A program made the position numbers and the translations under genes. DNA of 64,000 bases from Bacillota bacterium (lineage in GTDB: Bacteria; Bacillota; Clostridia; Lachnospirales; Lachnospiraceae). Positions within the stretch are counted from its first letter, which is position 1. Every line of letters begins with the position of its first letter. Below are positions 18,131 to 26,955 of this stretch, piece after piece. The notes under the pieces are model-generated. The model saw only the letters and a program-made list of their open reading frames with translations. It was not told the DNA's origin and made no database searches. The stretch spans positions 1-64,000 of the forward strand of contig JAEZUM010000051.1 of assembly GCA_023421075.1 (NCBI GenBank), written 5' to 3'.

Positions 18131-18179
18131 CGTTGCCCGCTCCTTTCATCATTCGTATCTTTATTACGAAACGTTATTC

Positions 18180-18671
18180 TCAGACTGCTTCCACCAAGTT
18201 CTCAAGTTCCTGTTCTGTCAGAAGCATCTCACAATCCAGGAGTAGTTTTACTGCATTTCCAACCTTACCGATTTTCCTAATATATTTATTGTTGATGCCC
18301 TTTTGGATCTGAGGAGGGTCAACGATATCCTCTTCCGGGATAGATAATACTTCAGATACACGATCCACGATAAAACCAATGGAAATCTCCTTAATATCAA
18401 CAACGATGACGCAGGTACGGTCATTATACTCCAGAGGTTCTTTCTTAAATCGCAATCTTACATCCATAACCGGTATAATCTTTCCTCTTAGGTTAATGAT
18501 ACCCTTTACATATTCCGGAAGCTCCGGTATCTCGGTAATTGCCTGAATACCGATGATTTCAGTAACATGCTTGATCTCAAAGCCATAGCATTCGTCACCG
18601 ATGATAAAGGTCAGATAACGATCCTTCTGTGTATCCTCTTCTAATTCCGGAGAATTGAACAATTCTGCCAT
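18180..18671 (-). CDS. cheW: CheW coupling protein (first in operon)
   Basis: 163 residues, single CheW domain, with HVTEIIGIQAITEIPELP and VKGIINLRGKIIPVMDVRLRF. It scaffolds receptor and CheA in the signalling array. It follows cheA by 43 bp and has a paralogue further down the operon. Confidence 0.96.
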   Translation of the reverse strand: MAELFNSPELEEDTQKDRYLTFIIGDECYGFEIKHVTEIIGIQAITEIPELPEYVKGIINLRGKIIPVMDVRLRFKKEPLEYNDRTCVIVVDIKEISIGFIVDRVSEVLSIPEEDIVDPPQIQKGINNKYIRKIGKVGNAVKLLLDCEMLLTEQELENLVEAV

Positions 18672-18714
18672 GCTATCGTTCTCCTTTCGTAACGTTAATA
18701 AATATCTCTCTGTA

Positions 18715-20844
18715 TTAATGATGAAACATTCTGGTTACATCCAGAATAAGACTGATGCTTCCATCACCTAACAGTGTACAACCGGCTAATCCTCGAATCT
18801 TCTTAAAATCCTGAATATACTGCGGCAATGCTTTTACAACTACCTGCTGCTGTCCCAGTAATTCATCGGCAAATACACATACCGTCTTTTCATCCTGCTC
18901 TACCATAATAATAATGCCTTCCGATAGTTTGGTAATATTGGTCTTCACCTTATATAGTTCATGTAAGCGTCGAATCACATAGCATTCCCCACGCACCATA
19001 ATCATTTCATTTCCATCAGGATCATGAAAGATTTCCGTTTCCTTAGGTCGGAAGGATTCCTTGATTGAGATTGTCGGTATGGTATAACGGGATTTGCCGA
19101 CCTTAATATTCATACCATCGATGATTGCCAGGGTAAGTGGTATCTTCAGTGTAATTACGGTTCCTTTGTCGGTAACACTATCCACCGAGAGAGTACCTCC
19201 GACGGATTCGATATTCTTCGTAACAACATCCATACCAACACCACGACCCGAGAATTCGGTTACTTTTTCCTTCGTTGAGAAGCCCGGAAGCAATATGAGG
19301 TTATAGATCTCCTTATCTGTCATTTCTTCCTCACTCTTGAACAGAAGATTATTCTCTCTGGCCTTTTTTAATATCTTCTCTTTATTAAGACCTTTTCCAT
19401 CATCTCTGACAATAATGAGTACATCGCTACCGGCATTTTTTGCTTCAAGGGTTATGGTTCCTGTTCTAGGTTTGCCCTTATCAATTCTCTCCTGTGCAGT
19501 CTCAATACCATGGTCAACAGAATTACGAACCAGATGCATGAGCGGATCCGAGATATGCTCAATAATATTCTTATCTACCTCGGTTTCTTCCCCGATTATC
19601 TCTAATTGAACATCCTTATCCAGTTTCTTGCACATATCACGTACAATACGATGCATCTTAATAAAAGTTGCGGATAACGGAACCATTCGAATGGACATAA
19701 CAATATCCTGTATTTCACTGGTTATCTTATTCAGTTGGTTTGCGGCCTTATTAAAGTTGCCCAGCTGCAGACCCTTCAGATCCGGATTCTGAATTACCAT
19801 AGCTTCCGCAATTACCATCTCTCCTACCAGATCCATCAGCTTATCCAGCTTCACCACATTTACGCTGATGATACTCTGGGTTGTACTTGCCGATGAAGTG
19901 TCCTTCTCCTGTACCTCTGCACGGACAGGCTTTTCCACTCTGGATACTTCCTTTCCGGTAGGAAGTTTGATTGGATTCTCGGGAGGAGTTATACTTTCCT
20001 TCTTTCGAAACGACTGTAATTCTGAGTCGTCCTCCAGCTGTATCAGTTCCAAATCCTTTAAAAATATGGTCTGATTAAAAAACTCATGCATCTGCTGATA
20101 ATTACTGTCCGTTTTTAGGAATACCTTGAATCCGTTTTTACGGATTTCGTTGATGCTCTCATCACTGTCAATAATATCTGACGGTAGATAATACAGCTCC
20201 TGCACCGAATCCTTCAAATTATGAATGATGGTATATGCCCTGATATTCTCCATCTCACAGCCATCCTCAAAATGCACGATTGCTTTATAAGAATAGGTGC
20301 CCTGAATCACAGGTTCATTCACATGACTGATATAATATTGTTGCTTTTCGTCGTTCGCTTCTGTTACCCTTTCATCTAAAGAAGTGTCGGCTGTCAGCAC
20401 TATGGTATCCGTAGCTGCCGTCGGCTCTGCATTGATCATCTTTAATTCCGTCAGAAAGGTCTTAATCGTAGCTACCAGATCATCCGCATTTCCATCGGCA
20501 GGGCTCTGTCCCTTAATTTTTTCCACCTCGGTTTTGATAAAGTCAACACCCTCCAGAATGAGATCGGAAAGTGCGGAAAGATCCACCTGCTCCGGCTTAT
20601 CTTTTCGTATGAAGAAAAATAAATCCTCGATAGAATGTGCCAATTTTGCTATGTTATCAAAGAGCATCATTGCTGAAGATCCTTTAATCGTATGCATGAT
20701 ACGAAAAATCTCATTAATCGCTTCCTCCGAAAAACCGCTCTCCTTTTCGCTCGAAAGTATTAATTGCTCTAGTTGCTCCAATAACTGGGAGGTTTCGAAT
20801 AAATACATCTCCAGCAAGGGCTCATTTGAATATTGATCTGCCAT
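18715..20844 (-). CDS. cheA: Chemotaxis sensor histidine kinase CheA
   Basis: 709 residues in the usual five-domain layout: HPt with phospho-acceptor His51 (IMHTIKGSSAM), a P2-like region around 165-270, a dimerisation helix pair near 325-390 (KLDKLMDLVGEMVIAEA), an ATPase domain (RNSVDHGIE, DDGKGL, GRGVGMDVV) and a C-terminal CheW-like domain. It phosphorylates CheY and CheB in response to receptors. Encoded directly after the chemoreceptor gene. Confidence 0.97.
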   Translation of the reverse strand: MADQYSNEPLLEMYLFETSQLLEQLEQLILSSEKESGFSEEAINEIFRIMHTIKGSSAMMLFDNIAKLAHSIEDLFFFIRKDKPEQVDLSALSDLILEGVDFIKTEVEKIKGQSPADGNADDLVATIKTFLTELKMINAEPTAATDTIVLTADTSLDERVTEANDEKQQYYISHVNEPVIQGTYSYKAIVHFEDGCEMENIRAYTIIHNLKDSVQELYYLPSDIIDSDESINEIRKNGFKVFLKTDSNYQQMHEFFNQTIFLKDLELIQLEDDSELQSFRKKESITPPENPIKLPTGKEVSRVEKPVRAEVQEKDTSSASTTQSIISVNVVKLDKLMDLVGEMVIAEAMVIQNPDLKGLQLGNFNKAANQLNKITSEIQDIVMSIRMVPLSATFIKMHRIVRDMCKKLDKDVQLEIIGEETEVDKNIIEHISDPLMHLVRNSVDHGIETAQERIDKGKPRTGTITLEAKNAGSDVLIIVRDDGKGLNKEKILKKARENNLLFKSEEEMTDKEIYNLILLPGFSTKEKVTEFSGRGVGMDVVTKNIESVGGTLSVDSVTDKGTVITLKIPLTLAIIDGMNIKVGKSRYTIPTISIKESFRPKETEIFHDPDGNEMIMVRGECYVIRRLHELYKVKTNITKLSEGIIIMVEQDEKTVCVFADELLGQQQVVVKALPQYIQDFKKIRGLAGCTLLGDGSISLILDVTRMFHH

Positions 20845-20892
20845 TAGATCACCTCCAAAATCAAATCATATTGAGACAATAGTAGACTTTCC

Positions 20893-22716
20893 CTAATACT
20901 TTCCGAATTCATTGTCGCTCAGTACGATTTTAGGTTTATTAATCTCTGTTACTTCCGATGGTTCCAGATTCACCTTTTTGCTCTTGGTCATATTCTCAAG
21001 CATCATCATAACCTCAGGACTTACCTCATTTGACTTTCCCTTTGTTCCCTGACCCTTTTTCAGCTTAAATCTGCTTACGGTTTCCTTCAGCATGGAAGCC
21101 TGTCCGGATAACTGTTCGCTTGCAGCAGCACTCTCTTCACTGGTTGCTGAGTTAGTCTGAACAACATTGGAAACCTGCATAATACCTTGATTAATCTGCT
21201 GGATACCCATTGCCTGTTCATTGGAAGCCACCGCAATATCATTTACCAGGGTTGCCACCTTCTCAACACCATCTACAATCTTACTTAAAGCTTCGGCCGT
21301 ATCCTTGGCAATCTTCGTACCACCCTCTGCCTTCTTGATGGAGCCCTCGATCATGTCCGTTGTTTCCTTTGCTGCACTGGCGGAACGTGCTGCCAGATTA
21401 CGAACCTCATCGGCAACTACGGCAAAGCCCTTACCATGTTGACCTGCTCTAGCTGCTTCAACCGCTGCATTCAGAGCTAATATGTTGGTCTGGAACGCGA
21501 TATCATCAATGACCTTAATAACCTTTGAAATATTCATGGAAGATTCGTTGATATCCTCCATTGCAGTAAGCATGTCTTTCATCTGAGCATTTCCCTGAAC
21601 CGCATTCAGCTTTGCATTTTCAGCCAATTCATTGGCTCTGTTTGCATTCTTTGCATTCAATTCGGTCTGTGAAGAGATTTCTTCCAAGGATGCTGTTAAT
21701 TCTTCCACTGAGGAAGCCTGTTCGGTAGCACCATGAGAGAGCTGAACACTGGTCTCTGATACCTGCTTCGCTCCTACCGCTACCTGATCGGATGCTGTCG
21801 CTATGCTGGACAGAATCTCGTTGTTGTTATATACCATCTCGGACAGCTTCTTTCCAAGCAAATCCTCCTCCGATCGGATAACAACCTCTACCGTCAAATC
21901 ACCTGATGCGATTCGTTCCGCTGCATGAGCCTGGCTTCTGATATTTTCAATCATCTTCTCAAAGGCCTTTGCCAGCTTACCGGTCTCGTCATGACGATCA
22001 ATCTTCGCTGTTACATTGACATCTCCCATTGCAAGACGATCCGCTGCCTCTACCAGCTTATTGATCGGTTTGCTGATTGTTCTGGATATAATGACTGCAA
22101 GTATAATCGATACCAATAATCCGATTGCAATCATGATAACAATCGTTAGATTTGCATTGGCAGCAAGCCCCTGATTACTCTCAGATTTTGCTTTTGCTGC
22201 CTCTGTATTATATACCAACAGAGCCTCCAGTTTATCTCTTAAATTACTAACCGTCTCATCGGAATCAAACATCATAATCTCAACAGCCCGTTCCAAATCA
22301 TGATTGCGAGTCGCATCAATTATTTGATTGATATAAACCTTATAAGCATCCCATTCTTTTACCACATCTAAGACAACCGCCGGATCCTCGTCCACCATAC
22401 GCTCTTTATACTGTTTTAGAATATCATCAATGACCCCTGAAAATTTTTTAAGCTTTTCAATGGTTACTTCCCGTTCTTCATCGGTTTCAAATTCCATCAT
22501 TTCAAGTGACAGATAACGAATCCGTTGAAGATAGGTACCTGCACTACTGGATAAAGCCACTCCTAATGTGTTCTCATGATATAGATTATCATCTGCGTCT
22601 CTTAACTGTCGGATACTGATAACACCTACGGTACCAAGCAAAGCTGCAATCAAGGCCACCATCAAAAAACCTGCAATTAATTTGCTCGCAATTTTCCAAT
22701 TCTTGTATCTCTTCAT
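20893..22716 (-). CDS. Methyl-accepting chemotaxis protein with four-helix-bundle sensor
   Basis: 607 residues. A membrane helix at about 13-35, a roughly 150-residue extracytoplasmic helical sensor of the 4HB_MCP type, a second helix at about 190-213, HAMP, then the signalling hairpin with FQTNILALNAAVEAARAGQHGKGFAVVADEVRNLA. It is the first gene of the chemosensory operon, so this receptor is probably the main partner of the operon's CheA/CheW. The ligand is unknown. AAAGGAGG precedes the ATG. Confidence 0.96.
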   Translation of the reverse strand: MKRYKNWKIASKLIAGFLMVALIAALLGTVGVISIRQLRDADDNLYHENTLGVALSSSAGTYLQRIRYLSLEMMEFETDEEREVTIEKLKKFSGVIDDILKQYKERMVDEDPAVVLDVVKEWDAYKVYINQIIDATRNHDLERAVEIMMFDSDETVSNLRDKLEALLVYNTEAAKAKSESNQGLAANANLTIVIMIAIGLLVSIILAVIISRTISKPINKLVEAADRLAMGDVNVTAKIDRHDETGKLAKAFEKMIENIRSQAHAAERIASGDLTVEVVIRSEEDLLGKKLSEMVYNNNEILSSIATASDQVAVGAKQVSETSVQLSHGATEQASSVEELTASLEEISSQTELNAKNANRANELAENAKLNAVQGNAQMKDMLTAMEDINESSMNISKVIKVIDDIAFQTNILALNAAVEAARAGQHGKGFAVVADEVRNLAARSASAAKETTDMIEGSIKKAEGGTKIAKDTAEALSKIVDGVEKVATLVNDIAVASNEQAMGIQQINQGIMQVSNVVQTNSATSEESAAASEQLSGQASMLKETVSRFKLKKGQGTKGKSNEVSPEVMMMLENMTKSKKVNLEPSEVTEINKPKIVLSDNEFGKY

Positions 22717-22794
22717 ATCGTATCCTCCTTTAGATAAGTTGGTTTACACAAATTACTTCAAAGATCATTAACTTTATATCATTTTTTTCGTAGT

Positions 22795-22812
22795 AGTAAG
22801 TACTCACTTACT
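22795..22812. promoter_or_regulatory. Inverted repeat AGTAAGT-N4-ACTTACT, candidate TetR operator
   Basis: Perfect 7-bp arms (22795-22801, 22806-22812) around a 4-bp centre, located about +5 to +23 relative to the predicted start of the chemosensory operon. Size and symmetry suit a TetR-family dimer. The operon itself encodes one (16981-17610). Confidence 0.6.
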
Positions 22813-22823
22813 CTGTTATTTCT

Positions 22824-22852
22824 ATTATAGTAATTATGTCTTATAATGTCAA
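22824..22852 (-). promoter_or_regulatory. Consensus SigA promoter of the chemosensory operon
   Basis: Minus-strand TTGACA (22847-22852), exactly 17 bp, then TATAAT (22824-22829): a perfect consensus SigA promoter. The predicted start is near 22817, giving a leader of about 100 nt before the receptor gene. A promoter this strong would be expected to need repression, which fits the palindrome next to it. Confidence 0.88.
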
Positions 22853-22930
22853 TACGTGCGGCTTAATGTCGAATTAAAAACTTTAATTATTTTAAATAAA
22901 CCTTTGAAGTATCACGAACCACTGCAAGAC

Positions 22931-23027
22931 AAAAAACACCTATCATGGAATGGGATCCCTCTTCTTCCGACAGCTTAATGATAATAGCTGCAACTGAAAA
23001 AGCATTAAATCACATCCATAATAGGTG
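22931..23027 (-). terminator. Large terminator-like fold downstream of hisS
   Basis: Arms CACCTATCATGG (22937-22948) and CCATAATAGGTG (23016-23027) pair with one G-U, enclose about 67 nt that contain a further CAGCT/AGCTG hairpin, and are followed on the minus strand by TTTTTT (22931-22936). The closing stem plus T-run is terminator-like. The large internal part is unusual, and a small RNA is possible. Confidence 0.6.
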
Positions 23028-23104
23028 CCTGCTCCTGTATAAATTATCCGGTAATAATTTTCTGGTTTTATTTATATGGTTTTATTAATTTTGTTTCTTT
23101 AAAC

Positions 23105-23174
23105 TTGTAGGACTAATCTCGTAGGGCTAATCCTGTAGGATAATTCTTGTAGGATTATTCTTGTAGGATTATCC
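23105..23174. repeat. Five tandem 14-bp repeats downstream of hisS
   Basis: Five head-to-tail units of the form TTGTAGGATTATTC, each differing from its neighbours at a few positions, starting at 23105, 23119, 23133, 23147 and 23161. They lie 43 bp beyond the hisS stop on the minus strand. No coding or palindromic character. Confidence 0.9.
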
Positions 23175-23217
23175 TTGTTTCTTATATTTGAACCAAGATA
23201 CTCGTATATCCTTCCGG

Positions 23218-24474
23218 CTATTGCTTCTCTGCAAGAAAATACTCCTCAAGCTTCTCCAAAACAACTTCGGTTTGTTCTCCTGATTCCATGTTCTTAACAT
23301 TAGCCCGATTGTTCGCCAACTCGTCTGCACCAATAATTACTGTATTTTTAGCTCCGATTTTATTGGCATATTTCATTTGGGCCTTAACACTTCGATCCAT
23401 ATAATCCGTCTCAACGACTACACCTGCAGCTCGTAATCTTTGAACCAGCTTAAAGGCAGAAGCCTTCGCTTCTTTACCCAGTATTCCGACATAAAGTTCT
23501 ATTGCAGGCTCAGCTTCAAGCTCAACCCCTTCTGCCGCCAACTCATTGATGATACGTTCGATACCAAAACCAAAACCCACAGCAGGAATATCCTGCTTCT
23601 CATCCAGCTCATGAATCAGATTATCATATCTGCCTCCGCCACAAAGGGTAAAGCCTTCGGCATTCACAAACTCAAACACTGTCTTGGTGTAGTAATCTAA
23701 GCCTCTTACGATACCGGTATCAACCTCATAAGGAATCCCCAGCTCTTCCAACAGACCCTTTAATTCATCAAAATGAGTCTGGCATTCTTCATCCAGATAT
23801 TCAATGGTTCTGGGTGCATCCTTCACAATCGTCTTACAGGTTGGAACCTTACAATCAATGACACGAAGGGGATTCTTAAGCATTCTTTCTCTACAGGTAG
23901 GACATAACTCGGTCTCATGCTGTCTCAGATAAGAAAGAAGGGCTTCATTATAGGTCTTGCGACAGTTACCGCAGCCTATGCTGTTGATGTGGAGTCTGGC
24001 TCCCTTCATCCCCAATTCCTTCATAAATTCGGTTAAGAGAGATATCAATTCCACTTCAGCCAAAGGACTCGCTGAGCCCAAAAATTCTATACCAAACTGA
24101 TGATGCTGACGGAGTCTTCCACTCTGTGGGTTCTCATAACGAAATGCCTGAGTGACATAAAAGAGCTTGGTGGGCTGACTTTCTGCATATAAGCTATTCT
24201 CCAGATAGGCACGAACCGCACCGGCAGTTCCCTCCGGCTTTAAGGTTATGCTTCTGTTACCTTTATCGTCAAAGGTGTACATTTCCTTCTGAACGACGTC
24301 CGTCGTCTCACCAACTCCTCTTTGGAAGAGTATTGTATACTCAAAGGCAGGTGTTATAATCTCCTTTATGTTATACGCTTTACAGATCTTTCTTGCGATA
24401 CCCTCGATGATGGTTCGTTTATGCATACTTGAGCCATACCAGTCCTGGGTTCCCTTAGGTCGTTGTGTAATCAT
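23218..24474 (-). CDS. hisS: Histidyl-tRNA synthetase
   Basis: 418-residue class II synthetase. Motif 2 is in TQAFRYENPQSGRLRQHHQFG. The histidine-specific signatures are RGLDYYTKTVFE and GGGRYDNLI, and an anticodon-binding domain fills the last 90 residues. It is the last gene of the housekeeping block and follows hemZ by 74 bp. ACGGAGGAC precedes the ATG. Its usual neighbour aspS is displaced (see findings). Confidence 0.98.
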   Translation of the reverse strand: MITQRPKGTQDWYGSSMHKRTIIEGIARKICKAYNIKEIITPAFEYTILFQRGVGETTDVVQKEMYTFDDKGNRSITLKPEGTAGAVRAYLENSLYAESQPTKLFYVTQAFRYENPQSGRLRQHHQFGIEFLGSASPLAEVELISLLTEFMKELGMKGARLHINSIGCGNCRKTYNEALLSYLRQHETELCPTCRERMLKNPLRVIDCKVPTCKTIVKDAPRTIEYLDEECQTHFDELKGLLEELGIPYEVDTGIVRGLDYYTKTVFEFVNAEGFTLCGGGRYDNLIHELDEKQDIPAVGFGFGIERIINELAAEGVELEAEPAIELYVGILGKEAKASAFKLVQRLRAAGVVVETDYMDRSVKAQMKYANKIGAKNTVIIGADELANNRANVKNMESGEQTEVVLEKLEEYFLAEKQ

Positions 24475-24548
24475 ATTGTCCTCCGTTCTATCTCATTGAT
24501 TTATAAATAAATACTTACTCCTATTAAGACTTTTGATGAAGTACATTA

Positions 24549-26066
24549 CTACAGATCAGTTATATTCTCCTCCAGAAAACTCTTTTTCCTCAGGATCATC
24601 TCATCAATACGGTTGATATAATCCAGAACACTCTTCACATTATCCACTCGTTCCAGTCGATTTTCCTTATGAAAGACAAATTTGGACATGCCACCGGCAC
24701 CCAGTGCAAGAATCGTCTGTTTTTCCTCCATAATCAGGATATTATAGAGTCCCTCCATGCCATTTTTGGCATAGCCGATGTTCTCTAAGTTATCCGCCAT
24801 ATTCTTCTGTCGATATAGATAATACGGGAGATATTCATTCTCCTTCGCAAATTGTATTACCTGCTCGAGCATTCTGGGAACCCCTGTGGCTTTGCTGTCC
24901 AGGTAGTTCTCTTTCTCGGTATTCAATCTGGCAGCTCGTTTGATCGCCAGTGTATGAACAGTAAGGCTCTCCGGATTAAGCTCCCGGATCTGACGCAAGG
25001 TATCAGCCACATCCGATGGTTTCTCAGCGGGTAACCCAATGATAATATCCATATTGATGTTTTGATGCCCGGCGTCCCTCGCCATGACGAAGGCATCCTT
25101 GACTTGCTTTATAGTATGCTTTCTTCCGATGAGATCTAAGGTCTTTTGCTGCATACTCTGCGGATTAATGGAGATACGGTCAACTCCCCGCTTTTTCAGT
25201 ACCTCCAGCTTCTCGACTGTGATACTGTCCGGTCTTCCGGCTTCGACACAGAACTCCTTGACAAACGTAAAATCAAATTGATCTTTTATTAGACCCAACA
25301 AACGATCCAGTTGTTCCGCTGTCAATGTCGTTGGTGTACCTCCGCCTAGATATACTGTATTCAGCTTCTTCCCGGGAAGAGAATGGGCAAATGCTCGGAT
25401 CTCCTTCTCCAAGGCTTCCAGATATCTCTCAATATATTCCGAGTACTTTGCTGCAGAATACGAGGTAAAGGAGCAATAGAGACAGGTACTGGGACAGAAT
25501 GGAATTCCGATATATAAACTATATCCCCTCTGATAATCCAGCTCCTTAAGAAGCTTCAGCTCCCGTCCTGCAATCTCAAGACTCATACCAATCTTCTCAT
25601 CGCTGCAAAGGTACTCCGTCCTCATTTTTTGATAAATCGCCTCTTCTGTTTCTCCTTGCTCCAGCATCTCATATACCAGCTTGGTAGGTCGAATACCGGT
25701 GAGTATCCCCCAAGGCAGTAATTGCCCGGTAAGCTTTGACAGAATTCCATAGAGAAATCGTTTCAAAGTGTTCTTGTAAGCAGCTTTCGTAAGCGTTACA
25801 TCAACTTCTATTCGGTCAGAGCTAGTAGAATCAGCATCGATCCTCAGATCTGTTACAATACTGCCCGGTAGAAATTCTATCTTAATTGTCTTAGTGTCAC
25901 CTTCACTACTTGATAAGCAACCGGCAATATTCGTATCACCTGCCTGTTGGGACGATACATATTCTTCCCCGGAATAGACTTTGATGGTCTCCTCCGAGTA
26001 AAAAGCCTTCACCAGGGGGTAGACATCATTCTCATATGTTTTATCGGATAATATCACTTCAATCAT
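24549..26066 (-). CDS. hemZ: HemZ-type radical SAM coproporphyrinogen dehydrogenase-like protein
   Basis: 505 residues. The radical SAM cluster motif is in YIGIPFCPSTCLYCSF near residue 182, after an N-terminal domain of about 170 residues typical of Firmicute HemZ. GGGTPTTL and the HemN-like SINPQSMQQKTLDLIGR follow. HemN relatives oxidise coproporphyrinogen III without oxygen; HemZ activity is less certain and some members may transfer haem or act on other substrates. Located between the MBL hydrolase and hisS. Confidence 0.9.
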   Translation of the reverse strand: MIEVILSDKTYENDVYPLVKAFYSEETIKVYSGEEYVSSQQAGDTNIAGCLSSSEGDTKTIKIEFLPGSIVTDLRIDADSTSSDRIEVDVTLTKAAYKNTLKRFLYGILSKLTGQLLPWGILTGIRPTKLVYEMLEQGETEEAIYQKMRTEYLCSDEKIGMSLEIAGRELKLLKELDYQRGYSLYIGIPFCPSTCLYCSFTSYSAAKYSEYIERYLEALEKEIRAFAHSLPGKKLNTVYLGGGTPTTLTAEQLDRLLGLIKDQFDFTFVKEFCVEAGRPDSITVEKLEVLKKRGVDRISINPQSMQQKTLDLIGRKHTIKQVKDAFVMARDAGHQNINMDIIIGLPAEKPSDVADTLRQIRELNPESLTVHTLAIKRAARLNTEKENYLDSKATGVPRMLEQVIQFAKENEYLPYYLYRQKNMADNLENIGYAKNGMEGLYNILIMEEKQTILALGAGGMSKFVFHKENRLERVDNVKSVLDYINRIDEMILRKKSFLEENITDL

Positions 26067-26099
26067 ACTAACACTCCATGCCGGATTAGGATTACTTCT

Positions 26100-26750
26100 C
26101 TATTCATAGAACCAGCTTCCGCTCAGATATACATTATTCTCTCGCTCGTAGCCAATGGTGGTCGGATCACCATGACCCGGATATACCTTTACCTGGTCCT
26201 CCAGATTCATCAGCTTATCATTGATGGAAGCAACCAACTGCTTACTGTTGCCGGTAGGCAGGTCCGTTCGTCCGATGCTCTCAAGAAACAAGGTATCGCC
26301 ACTGATCAATATGCCATGTCCCGGAAAATAATAGCACGCACCACCGGCAGTATGACCGGGCGTATGAATCACCTTAAGGGTGAAACCGGCTAATTGCAGG
26401 CTCTGTCCATCCCGTAGCAGTACCTCCGGTAACAGACTGCATTCCCTCCGTATCTGTGCAGATGCATTCATATGGGGATCTTCCAGAAGCCTCACCTCGG
26501 CCTCATGAGCATGGATCGGGGCCATGGTCACAGCAGCAAGCTCAGTCGCTGCCAAGATATGGTCAAAATGACCATGTGTGAGAAGAATCCCTTTGCACAC
26601 AAGGTCATTTGCCTTCAAATACTGTTCTATTCTGTCGGCATTCTCAGCCGGATCAAATACGATTGCTTCCTTATTCTCGTTGTTACTTACGATATAACAA
26701 TTCGTCTGTACCATACCGAGGACAAGCTTTTTCAGGGTTAATTCACTCAT
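26100..26750 (-). CDS. Metallo-beta-lactamase-fold hydrolase (glyoxalase II-like)
   Basis: 216 residues with the MBL metal site THGHFDHI near residue 59, HTPGHTAGG near 132, SGDTLF near 152 and the final YPGHGDPT. Length and sequence fit the short hydroxyacylglutathione-hydrolase-like group common in Firmicutes between rel and hemZ. The substrate is unknown; a thioester hydrolase is likely. Confidence 0.93.
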   Translation of the reverse strand: MSELTLKKLVLGMVQTNCYIVSNNENKEAIVFDPAENADRIEQYLKANDLVCKGILLTHGHFDHILAATELAAVTMAPIHAHEAEVRLLEDPHMNASAQIRRECSLLPEVLLRDGQSLQLAGFTLKVIHTPGHTAGGACYYFPGHGILISGDTLFLESIGRTDLPTGNSKQLVASINDKLMNLEDQVKVYPGHGDPTTIGYERENNVYLSGSWFYE

Positions 26751-26768
26751 AATAACTTACCAGTATCC

Positions 26769-26920
26769 TTCCCTTTGAATTAGTTTGTGCCGGGATGACA
26801 TAACCCGGAAGAACAAGGAACGAGCACCATTGTGCGAGTTTCACAGCTTCTTCCTAGCGATTAGAATTCACGATAGTTCCCTTTGAATTAGTTTGTGCCG
26901 AGGATGACGCAGGCACAAAC
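26769..26920. repeat. Repeat cluster between rel and the MBL gene
   Basis: A 24-bp sequence ending in TTAGTTTGTGCCG occurs twice in direct orientation (26769-26792 and 26877-26900). Between the copies lies a nested hairpin element opening GAAGAACAAGGA and closing TTCTTCC, with an inner GCAC-CATT-GTGC hairpin. The second direct copy forms a perfect 9-bp stem with GGCACAAAC (26891-26899 with 26912-26920). Relatives of the two elements occur at 11187-11233 and 31971-32017. Confidence 0.75.
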
Positions 26921-26925
26921 TTATG

Positions 26926-26955
26926 AGTATGAAAATCGATTTTAATTTTCATACT
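26926..26955 (-). terminator. Inverted repeat at the rel stop codon
   Basis: AGTATGAAAAT / ATTTTCATACT (26926-26936, 26945-26955), 11 perfect base pairs. The upstream arm overlaps the rel stop codon. AT-rich and without a T-run, so a weak terminator or 3' stabiliser. Confidence 0.5.

Larger units (their letters stand above)
22717..23217. other. 501-bp gap between hisS and the chemosensory operon
   Basis: No gene is supported here. From low to high coordinate it holds the operon leader, the candidate operator and SigA promoter (22795-22852), the long hisS terminator-like fold (22931-23027), an AT-rich stretch, and five 14-bp tandem repeats (23105-23174) near the hisS stop. Confidence 0.8.

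Noticed and set aside
23105..23174. The 14-bp repeat array as a possible CRISPR.
   Set aside because: Units are head to tail without spacers, too short, and no cas genes are present.
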